A DNA stretch of 40,493 nucleotides, from positions 1-40,493 of the forward strand of contig JAOAUC010000050.1 of the NCBI GenBank assembly GCA_030157785.1, written 5' to 3'. Shown here one piece after another: positions 7,970 to 16,045 of the stretch. The notes below the pieces were generated by a model. It saw only the letters and a program-made list of their open reading frames with translations, was not told the DNA's origin and did not search any database. Each line of letters begins with the position of its first letter. The first letter of the stretch is position 1. Origin of the DNA: Zoogloea oleivorans (GTDB taxonomy: Bacteria; Pseudomonadota; Gammaproteobacteria; Burkholderiales; Rhodocyclaceae). The position numbers and the translations under genes were made by a program.

Positions 7970-8902
7970 TCAAATGCAGTCACCCTCGATCTTGCCGATC
8001 AGCAGGTATTCCATTAGCGCCTTCTGCGCGTGCAAACGGTTTTCTGCCTCGTCCCACACTACTGACTGAGGGCCGTCGATGACTTCAGCGGAGACTTCCT
8101 CTCCACGATGGGCCGGCAGGCAATGCATGAAGACGGCGCCCGGATTGGCGATCTTCATCATGTCTTCGTCCACTTGCCAGTCGGCGAAGTCGCGCATCCG
8201 CTCTTCGTTTTCGGCCTCGAAGCCCATGCTGGTCCACACATCGGTGGTAACCAGATCGGCGCCGCGGCAGGCCTCCATCGGATCGTCGAAGTGCGCGAAG
8301 TGCCCGGTACCGTAGAGCCCTGCCCTTTCGGGCTCGACTTCATAACCCGGCGGTGTGGATACACGCACCTGGAAGTCCAGCACCTCGGCAGCCTGCAACC
8401 AGGTATTGCAGACATTGTTCGAGTCCCCCACCCAGGCCACCGTTTTGCCCTGGATCGGACCGCGATGCTCGATGAAGGTGAAAATATCAGCCAGGATCTG
8501 GCAGGGGTGATATTCGTTCGTCAGGCCGTTGATTACCGGCACACGGGAGTATTCCGCAAAGCGCTCGATGATCGACTGCTCGAAAGTGCGAATCATGACG
8601 ACATCGCTCATCCGCGATATCACCTGCGCCGCATCCTCCACCGGCTCACCACGCCCCAGCTGGGAGTCGCGGGTATTGAGGTAGATCGCCGAACCGCCCA
8701 GCTGCTGTATGCCCGCTTCAAAAGACAGGCGTGTACGCGTGCTGGCCTTCTCGAAAATCATCACCAGTGTCCGATCGAACAGGGGGTGATGAGGTTCGTA
8801 GCGTTTGAACTTGTCCTTGATCCAGCGTGTGCGGGAAAAAAGATAGTCGTACTCGGCGCGAGATAGGTCTTTGAATTGTAGGTAGTGTCTCGGTGCGTTC
8901 AT
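7970..8902 (-). CDS. argF: Ornithine carbamoyltransferase (anabolic)
   Basis: A 310-residue cytoplasmic enzyme making citrulline from ornithine and carbamoyl phosphate. The carbamoyl-phosphate motif STRTR is at residues 54-58, the ornithine-side motif HCLPAHRGEEV is near residue 262, and DVWTSMG is present. Length matches the anabolic form. It starts 15 bp after the argD stop codon and precedes argG, so three consecutive arginine genes lie in one unit. No clear ARG operator was recognised. Confidence 0.98.
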   Translation of the reverse strand: MNAPRHYLQFKDLSRAEYDYLFSRTRWIKDKFKRYEPHHPLFDRTLVMIFEKASTRTRLSFEAGIQQLGGSAIYLNTRDSQLGRGEPVEDAAQVISRMSDVVMIRTFEQSIIERFAEYSRVPVINGLTNEYHPCQILADIFTFIEHRGPIQGKTVAWVGDSNNVCNTWLQAAEVLDFQVRVSTPPGYEVEPERAGLYGTGHFAHFDDPMEACRGADLVTTDVWTSMGFEAENEERMRDFADWQVDEDMMKIANPGAVFMHCLPAHRGEEVSAEVIDGPQSVVWDEAENRLHAQKALMEYLLIGKIEGDCI

Positions 8903-8917
8903 GGCACTCGTTCTTGG

Positions 8918-10093
8918 TTATTGTGCTGCAAGAAATTCCTTGATCAACGGCGCCAGCCCCTCAACCAGCGTCGCAGCGTCAGCGTCGCTGAAGTTCAGCG
9001 GCGGCAGAAGCCGGATGACCTTGTCGGCCGTGACGTTGATCAGATAACCAGCCTCGAGCGCTTGCGCCACCAAAGCGCCGCAAGGGCGATCCAGTTCGAT
9101 GCCGATCATCAGCCCCGCACCACGGATGTTCACCACCCCGGCCACGCCCTCAAGCGCCTTGGAGAACCCTGTTCGGATGGCTTGGCCAATCCTGGCCGCA
9201 TTGACAAGCAGATCGTCTTCCTCGACAACCGCAAGGGTCGTCAGCGCCGCAGCGCAAGCCAGCGGATTGCCACCAAACGTGGAGCCGTGATTGCCGGGCT
9301 TGAAAACGCCCGCAGCCCTGCCGGCAGCCAGACAGGCACCAATGGGCACACCGGAACCTAGGCCCTTTGCCAGGGACATGACATCCGGCTTTACATCAGC
9401 ATTCTGGTGTCCAAACCACTTGCCCGTACGCCCGACACCGCACTGGACCTCGTCGAACATCAGAAGCCACTCACGCTCGTCGCAAAGCTTGCGTAGTGCG
9501 TGCAGGTATTCCTGATGAGCAATGTGAATGCCGCCTTCGCCCTGAACAGGCTCGACGAGGATGGCCACAATATCAGTCCGGCCTGCAGCAAGTTGCTCCA
9601 GCGCAGCGAGATCATCGAAGGGTGCGCGAAGAAAACCGCTAACCAGAGGCCCGAAGCCGATCTGGACCTTCTTGTTACCAGTCGCGGAGAGCGTTGCCAG
9701 CGTACGACCGTGAAAGGACTGGTCCATCACGATGATGCAGGGTTCGGCAATGCCACGCCCGCTTCCGTAAAGCCTTGCCAGCTTGATCGCGGCCTCATTG
9801 GCCTCACAACCGGAATTACAGAAAAACACCTCTTCCATTCCGGAAACTGCAGCGAGCTTGTCCGACAAAGCTTCCTGCAGTGGAATCCCGTACAGATTGG
9901 AAGTGTGAATGACGCGAGCGGCCTGGTCAGCGATGGCGCGGACAAGGCGGGGATGATTGTGGCCCAGCGTTGATACGGCAATTCCTGCCAGGGCATCGAG
10001 ATAGCGCTTGCCGGACAGGTCGTACAACCAGGAGCCTTCGCCGTGGCTGAACGCCACCGGAAGCCGCCCGTAAGTATTCATCAAGTGAGACAT
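8918..10093 (-). CDS. argD: Acetylornithine aminotransferase
   Basis: A 391-residue class III PLP-dependent aminotransferase. It converts N-acetylglutamate semialdehyde to N-acetylornithine. The PLP lysine is K243 in SLAKGLGSG, the pyridine-nitrogen aspartate lies in MFDEVQ, and the CNSGCEANEAA phosphate-binding loop is at about residues 92-102. The frame runs 13 codons further upstream; the ATG at 10093 is preferred because AAGG lies 7 bases before it and MSHLMNTYGRLPVAF matches the family N-terminus. It is the first gene of the arg unit. Confidence 0.96.
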   Translation of the reverse strand: MSHLMNTYGRLPVAFSHGEGSWLYDLSGKRYLDALAGIAVSTLGHNHPRLVRAIADQAARVIHTSNLYGIPLQEALSDKLAAVSGMEEVFFCNSGCEANEAAIKLARLYGSGRGIAEPCIIVMDQSFHGRTLATLSATGNKKVQIGFGPLVSGFLRAPFDDLAALEQLAAGRTDIVAILVEPVQGEGGIHIAHQEYLHALRKLCDEREWLLMFDEVQCGVGRTGKWFGHQNADVKPDVMSLAKGLGSGVPIGACLAAGRAAGVFKPGNHGSTFGGNPLACAAALTTLAVVEEDDLLVNAARIGQAIRTGFSKALEGVAGVVNIRGAGLMIGIELDRPCGALVAQALEAGYLINVTADKVIRLLPPLNFSDADAATLVEGLAPLIKEFLAAQ

Positions 10094-10162
10094 GAAGCAA
10101 CCTTGTTCGTTGTTCGCCCCGCGTAGCGCCACCCTCGTACGGCAAGCGCCAGAAAGGCGAAA

Positions 10163-10177
10163 CGGCGACTTTCGCCG
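10163..10177 (-). terminator. Possible hairpin terminator after the TPR gene
   Basis: CGGCGA-CTT-TCGCCG forms a 6-bp stem in the argD-TPR gap, and a TTTCGCCTTTCT tail follows on the minus strand. The tail is weak, so it may instead be part of the argD leader. Alternative pairings with neighbouring GGCGAAA/TTTCGCC exist. Confidence 0.3.
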
Positions 10178-10248
10178 CCGTTAGGTACAAAAAACTGCTC
10201 TTGTATCGTAATCCAAAACCGTCTGCTTGTACAGGCGGGCCAGTCGGC

Positions 10249-10947
10249 CTAGTTCTGCGGCCGTTCAGCCTTCTGTGCTTCGTCCGCCTTGACCTCTTCT
10301 GCCACAGGCACAGCCACCGGGTCCTTCCACTTGCCTGCTCGCTTGAGCTTGTCGCGCAAACCGGGAAGGGGGAAACCCATCTGGTATGCCTTGTGCGCAC
10401 TTGCCAGGGCCTTGTCGTAATGCCCTACATCCATATAAGCGAGCCCAAGATTGTAGTAGACGTTGGGGCTTTCCGTTCCTGAGTCACGCGCCTCCTCAAG
10501 CTTGGCAATAGCTTGCGCGTTACGGCCCTGGTTGAGCAGATGGATGCCGTAGATAACCTTGACCATCATGTCGTCGGGCCGGAAGGTCTCTGCACGACGC
10601 AGAAAACACTCCACCGAATAGCCGGTCCCGGTGGGCTTGACCGATTTTTCCTTCACACTGAACCTGATTAGAGACATGAGGGCTCGGTGGTGGTTGGGGA
10701 AAGCCCGCAGCGTGTAATTCAGATCCTGGCCGGGACCGGAAGTCGATAGTCCTCTGCGCAACTGCTCCACGTCGGAATTGAAGTGAAAGTTCTCGACCGT
10801 AGGGCGCTTGTCGATATTTGTCCGGTAATCGAAGGGGCCAAACGCATTGGTCAGGGAACCACATTCCGGAGGCAACTCATCCGCCCACCCGGAACCGGAA
10901 CCCATGGCAAACAAAGCGAACCCAAGAAACAGCAAGCGACGACCCAT
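10249..10947 (-). CDS. Secreted TPR-repeat protein
   Basis: A 232-residue protein with a signal peptide (residues 1 to about 22, ending GSGWA) and a C-terminal tetratricopeptide part. The clearest TPR unit is SPNVYYNLGLAYMDVGHYDKALASAHKAYQMG (about residues 154-185), preceded by a degenerate one starting MMVKVIYGIHLLNQGR. The N-terminal half (CGSLTNAFGPFDYR) is characteristic of a betaproteobacterial family without a known role. The tail is charged and has no PEP-CTERM signal. It lies downstream of the exopolysaccharide ligase gene on the same strand, with an 79-bp gap, so a link to the locus is possible but unproven. Confidence 0.8.
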   Translation of the reverse strand: MGRRLLFLGFALFAMGSGSGWADELPPECGSLTNAFGPFDYRTNIDKRPTVENFHFNSDVEQLRRGLSTSGPGQDLNYTLRAFPNHHRALMSLIRFSVKEKSVKPTGTGYSVECFLRRAETFRPDDMMVKVIYGIHLLNQGRNAQAIAKLEEARDSGTESPNVYYNLGLAYMDVGHYDKALASAHKAYQMGFPLPGLRDKLKRAGKWKDPVAVPVAEEVKADEAQKAERPQN

Positions 10948-11026
10948 ATTTACCTAACTCCAAATTCTGCAATCAACGACACGAGTCGCCAGGGAGTACC
11001 GAAGAAACATTAAGGCAACCCCGCTA

Positions 11027-12355
11027 TCAATGGGAGACCAATGGACGCACCGCGCCTGCCTTCGTCGATGTAGCATCCTCAACGGTGTCGATCACGGCAC
11101 CAGGTGCCTGGTCCGCATTCTTGACATGCCTTTCAAGCAACCAGCGATGACCCACCACGACAATAACCATGATGTTGTACGGCAAATCAAAATAAGCAAG
11201 GCTAAGAAACGCTCCTCCAACTGCATAACCCACAAGCGCAACCTGCGACATGCCGGCGAGGTGGAAAAGCCACTCCAGATCCTTGCGATTCCGGGTTTTG
11301 GTACGGATTTTCCCCGCGATGCGAAGAGTATGCACCCACAGGAGGAGGAACAGGAATAGCCCGACATACCCATGTTCGCCCAGGACCGAGAAATAGATAC
11401 TGTGGGCAACGTGAATATCAGCTGGGTTCGGCGCAAAAGCGGCAAAGGTCTCCGGCGTGTATGCCTCAAACCCGGCCCCGGTGATCCGCTTGTTTGCAAT
11501 ATTGAATGCGAGCCACCATGCATTGATACGCCCCATGGCCGAACCGTCTTCCTCATACTCCTTGATCGTGTTCATCCGCTCCTCCCACGAAGCCGGCATG
11601 AAGGCCACCAGGAGCACACCCACAAGAGCAACCACAACACCCATCGCAAACTTCTTGTCAGAACGAACCCACAGCACCGCAACCATTCCCAGCAAGGCCA
11701 GCAAGGCCCCCCGGGACTGAGTACCCAAAGCGGCAACGGCCGTCAGAACCATCATTGAGCTCAGACCAATCTTTACCCATTTATGGCTCGTCACAAGGCG
11801 AAGGTAATTCATTAACGGGATCGACATGATGAGGGCAACGGCGATCTCGTTGTTTCCCTCGATGAAGCCCCCTGGCGGCCCCCACACGCGATAGCCACCG
11901 CCTGTCATGATCGTGAAAATCCCGCACTTTATCCCGTAGAAACCAATCGACAACACGTTCACCCAGATGAACATCTCGATATGACGGCGCTCTTGCAGGG
12001 CAGCCAGCGCAATCAGGGTCATCAACTGGATCTTGATGACCTTCTTGAGCTGAACGAAAGACTCATCCGGGTAAAAGGCCGCCATCGTGGTGATCGTCAT
12101 CCACATGACGAAGCAGATAAGTACGACAACAGGCGCCTCCTTGGGAAGCTTGAGTTTGTCCTTGGTGACGATCAACGATACCAGGGCGGCAACCGCTGCA
12201 ACCATTGCAAACGGTGCATCGTTTGCAAAGCCGTATGCCAGCTTGTGGGGATTCATGATGCTGATCCAGGTCCACAGGAGAACCGCCACATAGGTGTGCT
12301 TGAACGCAAACGGTAGCGTCCCGAGCAACATCAGGATCAGGAGTAAATCACGCAC
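11027..12355 (-). CDS. Exosortase A-associated O-glycosylation ligase / Wzy-type polymerase
   Basis: A 442-residue multi-spanning inner-membrane protein with about ten hydrophobic segments. It has the Wzy_C/O-antigen-ligase motif TQSRGALLAL (about residues 212-221) and a long periplasmic loop (about 255-310) containing RINAWWLAFN and the conserved HVAHSIYFSVLGEHG. It fits the putative O-glycosylation ligase family found beside exosortase A (TIGR03097). The likely role is to polymerise the glycan or transfer it to an acceptor at the outer face of the inner membrane. Start is GTG at 12355 with GGAGAG five bases upstream. It is the last clear gene of the exopolysaccharide locus. Confidence 0.88.
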   Translation of the reverse strand: MRDLLLILMLLGTLPFAFKHTYVAVLLWTWISIMNPHKLAYGFANDAPFAMVAAVAALVSLIVTKDKLKLPKEAPVVVLICFVMWMTITTMAAFYPDESFVQLKKVIKIQLMTLIALAALQERRHIEMFIWVNVLSIGFYGIKCGIFTIMTGGGYRVWGPPGGFIEGNNEIAVALIMSIPLMNYLRLVTSHKWVKIGLSSMMVLTAVAALGTQSRGALLALLGMVAVLWVRSDKKFAMGVVVALVGVLLVAFMPASWEERMNTIKEYEEDGSAMGRINAWWLAFNIANKRITGAGFEAYTPETFAAFAPNPADIHVAHSIYFSVLGEHGYVGLFLFLLLWVHTLRIAGKIRTKTRNRKDLEWLFHLAGMSQVALVGYAVGGAFLSLAYFDLPYNIMVIVVVGHRWLLERHVKNADQAPGAVIDTVEDATSTKAGAVRPLVSH

Positions 12356-12454
12356 GGGGGCTCTCCGCGATCAATACGCACATCGGCGCCAGTACCCGGT
12401 GAAGCTCATTCGACATCTTTGTGCACCACGAATGTGTAAGGCAATGGAGAGGAT

Positions 12455-13459
12455 TCACGCGGCAAGGCTGCCTGACAGCAACTGCCGGGAGTGGCCTCTG
12501 AAGTAATTGTGGGCCAGACGGAGGGAGAATCGCCACAGAGGCCTGTCCCAGGGGGTAAAGCGTGGCAACTCGAAGGCTCCGGACTCCGGCCCCACCGATC
12601 CGAAAGACGTCGTAAAAGCGGCTTCGTAGCCCACTTCGCGAACAATGTCGGCGTGCACGGCCTTGTAATCACTGTCCGGCCGGCCATTCGGGTAGGCAAA
12701 GAAACGGGGGGCGTAACCGAGCAGTTCAGTCAAGCGCGCCCGGTCCTCGGCAATCTGCCTGCGAGCCTCGGCCTCGGGTAATACGGCAAGAATCGGATGG
12801 CTGGAGGTATGTCCGCCGATCTCCATGCCGGCATCCCGCAGACCACGCAGCTGGGCCGTCGACAGCATCAGATCTCTGGGGATGATCGACCCGGTTTGCT
12901 CGAGGATTCTGGCCAACCCCTCCTTGCGGCCTTCCAGGCTCCGGTACTTGAGCTTCAACAGAAGCTCCTCGACAAGCACCTGACGCTCGCTGTCGGTTGC
13001 GACGGATCGCTGCCCCAGGTCAAGCCATTCAAGATCAATCCGGTCACCCTTGTAGGCGCGCAGCGCCTCCCGGGCAACATCGTTCCACATGATGCCGCCA
13101 TCGAGAAAACCACTGGCAACGAAGAAAGTCGCCTTCACGCCGTGCTTGACGAGAATCGGGCAGGCAATGGTGTAATTGTCCGCGTAACCATCGTCGAAAG
13201 TGATGGCAAGGGCCCGCGGTGGCAGGCTGCCCTTGCGCCAGCAGGCCAGCGCTTCATCCATGGGGAGCACGTTGAAGAACCTGACAAGCATCGCCACCAG
13301 GGCATCAAAACGCTCTGCGTACATTTCACCGGGCGCCAGAGGATCCGGTCGGGGCAGTACACGGTGAAAGATCAGCACCGTAAGGCGTTTGCTGTTACCA
13401 CTGACCAGCGAAGCAATTCCTTCGGTGGCGAGCGACAGGGTCTTGTTGAGTGATGCCAT
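12455..13459 (-). CDS. Polysaccharide deacetylase (NodB domain), second of two in the locus
   Basis: A 334-residue carbohydrate esterase 4 protein. Metal and catalytic residues are visible: D89-D90 in ITFDDGYADNY and H217 and H221 in GGHTSSHPIL. A further RFFAYPNGR motif lies near residue 250. Such enzymes remove N- or O-acetyl groups from glycans. There is no clear signal peptide, though the N-terminus is mildly hydrophobic. It belongs to a different subfamily from the deacetylase at 26754-27623 (no TIDVEDYF motif). AGAGGAA precedes the ATG. It follows the CapK-like gene by 67 bp. Confidence 0.9.
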   Translation of the reverse strand: MASLNKTLSLATEGIASLVSGNSKRLTVLIFHRVLPRPDPLAPGEMYAERFDALVAMLVRFFNVLPMDEALACWRKGSLPPRALAITFDDGYADNYTIACPILVKHGVKATFFVASGFLDGGIMWNDVAREALRAYKGDRIDLEWLDLGQRSVATDSERQVLVEELLLKLKYRSLEGRKEGLARILEQTGSIIPRDLMLSTAQLRGLRDAGMEIGGHTSSHPILAVLPEAEARRQIAEDRARLTELLGYAPRFFAYPNGRPDSDYKAVHADIVREVGYEAAFTTSFGSVGPESGAFELPRFTPWDRPLWRFSLRLAHNYFRGHSRQLLSGSLAA

Positions 13460-13526
13460 CTATTCCTCTGCGATTGCGGCACATGCCGCAGCTAAGCTGT
13501 TGCGGCGCCCCCGCAAGACCCGCCTT

Positions 13527-14876
13527 TCAGCGTTTCACGTGGCTCACAACATAACGATTCTTGCCCGATTTTTCACGTGGAATTTCAGGCACTTCGTTAA
13601 TTTCCACCTGAACGCCGTCACCCAACCGGGCGGCGAAGTCACGACGGATGCGTAGGCGTTCGCCATCACCGAAACGCTTGTCGGCCACCACCATGACTTC
13701 GGTACGCTCAAGGCTGTGCTGAATGATCTTGAAGCGTTGAACCCCGGGAAGATCACGAACCGTGTAAATCAACGCCAGGGCGTGAATCACCGTGCCGTCA
13801 GATGCCACCACGAAATCGGTTGTCCGGCCCTGCACCTCGGCCAGCACCGGCAGCTTGATCCCGCAACTGCACTCTTCGGTGCCAAGCACCCCCACATCCC
13901 CCGTACGGTAGCGCACAAAGGGAAAATCACGCGTAGCCGCATGCGTGATGACGATTTCCCCCGGCTTGCCGTGGCCAACCGGGCGCCCGTCAGCATCGAT
14001 GGTTTCCACAACAATGTCTTCGGCGGAAATGTGCAGGCGGCCGTGGGAACACTGATGGGCAATGAAGCCGGCATCACGGGCCCCGTAGCCGTTGGCAACA
14101 GGGCAGCCGAAGATCTCTGAAATGGACTTCTTCTGGTGGTCGTACAACATTTCCGAGGTAACGAACGCCACCTTGATGCCCAGATCGTTCATCGGCATGT
14201 TCCACGTACGCGCCTTCTCGGCAATGTGGGCCAGCGCCGAGGGGTAACCGAACAACATTTTCGGACGTACAGCGCGGATTTGCGCCAGCATTTCCCGGAC
14301 CTTGTCGTCCGACATCTCGAAGGCCGGCAGCAACCAAGAACGCAACAGGCGATCACGAATGGCCTTGACCCGATCCTGGGCGCCAAGCTCGATGGGCGAG
14401 CCCCACAAGACGATTTCAGGATCGCCGATATCCACGCCCGACCAGCGGGTCGCGCGCCATTTCGAAGCCACATCGTGACTCTTGCGCGCCTTGCCGATAT
14501 AGAAAATCAGGGGCTCGCCGCTCGAACCGCCGGTGTTGTAGCGGGTCAGCGGACCGGCATCGTCCGCCTTCAATGCATCCACGTTGTCGCGGATGACCGA
14601 CTTGGTCATGAAGGGCAGACGCTGGAGATCTTCTGCACTGCGGCAGCTTGCCGGATCAAAGCCCGTCTGCTTGAACAGATCGCGAAAATACGGAACGTGG
14701 GTTCCGATATCCACGAGAAAATCCTTCAGGTTCTTCGTCTGGATGGCTTCGATCTGCGGCCTCGGCAGGTACTGACTCTTCTCGAGTTCCTGAAGCCGCG
14801 CCACGGAATCGTGTGACTTGAGTTTCTCGTGCAGGGGGAAGATCACACCCGAGCAAAAACGCGTATACAAGCCCAT
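13527..14876 (-). CDS. CapK/PaaK-like adenylate-forming enzyme
   Basis: A 449-residue protein of the phenylacetate-CoA ligase (PaaK) / CapK group. The ATP-binding loop YNTGGSSGEPLIF is at residues 113-125, followed by GYGARDAG and the RYRTGDVG hinge-side motif, and it ends with the lysine-containing EIPREKSGKNRYV. Cysteines in GTEECSCG suggest a zinc-binding or structural site, as in PaaK relatives. CapK-like proteins occur in capsule and O-antigen clusters, where their substrate is usually unknown; activation of an acyl or aromatic acid that decorates the glycan is the plausible guess. The frame is open 38 codons further, but the ATG at 14876 lies 5 bp after the upstream glycosyltransferase stop. 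Confidence 0.85.
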   Translation of the reverse strand: MGLYTRFCSGVIFPLHEKLKSHDSVARLQELEKSQYLPRPQIEAIQTKNLKDFLVDIGTHVPYFRDLFKQTGFDPASCRSAEDLQRLPFMTKSVIRDNVDALKADDAGPLTRYNTGGSSGEPLIFYIGKARKSHDVASKWRATRWSGVDIGDPEIVLWGSPIELGAQDRVKAIRDRLLRSWLLPAFEMSDDKVREMLAQIRAVRPKMLFGYPSALAHIAEKARTWNMPMNDLGIKVAFVTSEMLYDHQKKSISEIFGCPVANGYGARDAGFIAHQCSHGRLHISAEDIVVETIDADGRPVGHGKPGEIVITHAATRDFPFVRYRTGDVGVLGTEECSCGIKLPVLAEVQGRTTDFVVASDGTVIHALALIYTVRDLPGVQRFKIIQHSLERTEVMVVADKRFGDGERLRIRRDFAARLGDGVQVEINEVPEIPREKSGKNRYVVSHVKR

Positions 14877-14881
14877 CTGTC

Positions 14882-15979
14882 TCAACCCTGCTGACTTATC
14901 GCACGATGATAGGCCGAGCACCATTTCGCCCCGATCACCTGCCATGCGTACTGTTTGACTTCTTCCAGAGCCGCTTCCGACATGCGGCACGCCTTGTCCT
15001 TGTGCACGAGCAAATCAAGCATTGCCTCAGCCATCCGGCCGGGATCCCTGGCGGGGACCAGCAAGGCGGTACGGCCGTGTTCCGCAATGAAAGGAACACC
15101 CCCGACATCGGTCGACACCACCGGAACACGACTCGCAAAGGCCTCGAGAATCGAGATCGGCATGTTGTCGACAGTACTGGGATTGATCATCAGATCGGCC
15201 GAAGCATAGAGGGCCGGAATCTGCTCGTTATCGATTCGCCCGGCGAAATGCACGGCATCCGCGATCTTCAATTCAGCCGCCAGAGCCTGCAGGCGGGCAA
15301 GCTCGGGTCCGCTGCCGGCAATTGTCAGACGAGCACCCGGGAGCTGCGGAAGAATCTGCGAAAACGCCTTCAGGACAGTGGGAATGTCGTAAATCGGCTC
15401 AAGGTTCCGCGTCACCACCACGTGCGGTGGCGCATCTGCCTTCCCGCTCTTGGGCAAACCGAAGCGCTCAAGATTGATGATATTCGGCACGATGACCGGC
15501 TGGAACCCGAAGCCACGAAAAACGCCGTCGAGATAAGCCGACGGCACCACCAGCATGCTGGCCGACGCAAGGGTGCGATGAACCCAGCGAGGCGCCGCGG
15601 CAAAGAAAGGCTGTGCTTCGCCGCCCCGGTAGTTGACGATCACCGGAGTACCACGCAAGCGCGCAATCCAGACGGCTGGCGCGGCAAACAGATGCCAGGC
15701 CCAACCCGAATTGGCCAGCACATGCATGACCTGGCAACGGCCGGCAGCCCGCCACAGCGCAAACAGATACGGCACCAGGCGGAACAGGGCCCGCAGGCCC
15801 GGCAGCTTACCGGCCCAGGCTGGTTGATAGGGAGCATTGGTACGCACCAGTTCAACCTGGGCGCCCTCCCCTTCAAGCAGGCCGATCAGCTGCTTGCACT
15901 GATTGGCCATGCCTCCGGAGGGGGGCGGCAAGGGGCCGACGACAGCCAGGCGCAGGCCCTTGTATCCTTCAACAGCCAT
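14882..15979 (-). CDS. Glycosyltransferase family 4 protein
   Basis: A 365-residue GT-B glycosyltransferase. The N-terminal domain carries the glycine-rich GPLPPPSGGMA near residues 16-26. The C-terminal Glycos_transf_1 domain has RNLEPIYDIPTVLKAF, the AGSGPELARL turn and a donor-binding segment MINPSTVDNMPISILEAFASRVPVV, where the ESx-like motif is replaced by DNMPISILE. The sugar specificity cannot be read from sequence. A TTG at 16009 would add 10 residues; the ATG at 15979 with GAGGA nine bases upstream is preferred. It is tightly linked to the CapK-like gene (5-bp gap). Confidence 0.9.
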   Translation of the reverse strand: MAVEGYKGLRLAVVGPLPPPSGGMANQCKQLIGLLEGEGAQVELVRTNAPYQPAWAGKLPGLRALFRLVPYLFALWRAAGRCQVMHVLANSGWAWHLFAAPAVWIARLRGTPVIVNYRGGEAQPFFAAAPRWVHRTLASASMLVVPSAYLDGVFRGFGFQPVIVPNIINLERFGLPKSGKADAPPHVVVTRNLEPIYDIPTVLKAFSQILPQLPGARLTIAGSGPELARLQALAAELKIADAVHFAGRIDNEQIPALYASADLMINPSTVDNMPISILEAFASRVPVVSTDVGGVPFIAEHGRTALLVPARDPGRMAEAMLDLLVHKDKACRMSEAALEEVKQYAWQVIGAKWCSAYHRAISQQG

Positions 15980-16045
15980 TGCAGCGATTCCTCGATTCCT
16001 GCCGGACAAGGCGCTCCCCGCAATCGGGGAGCTGCCACTGTTGCA

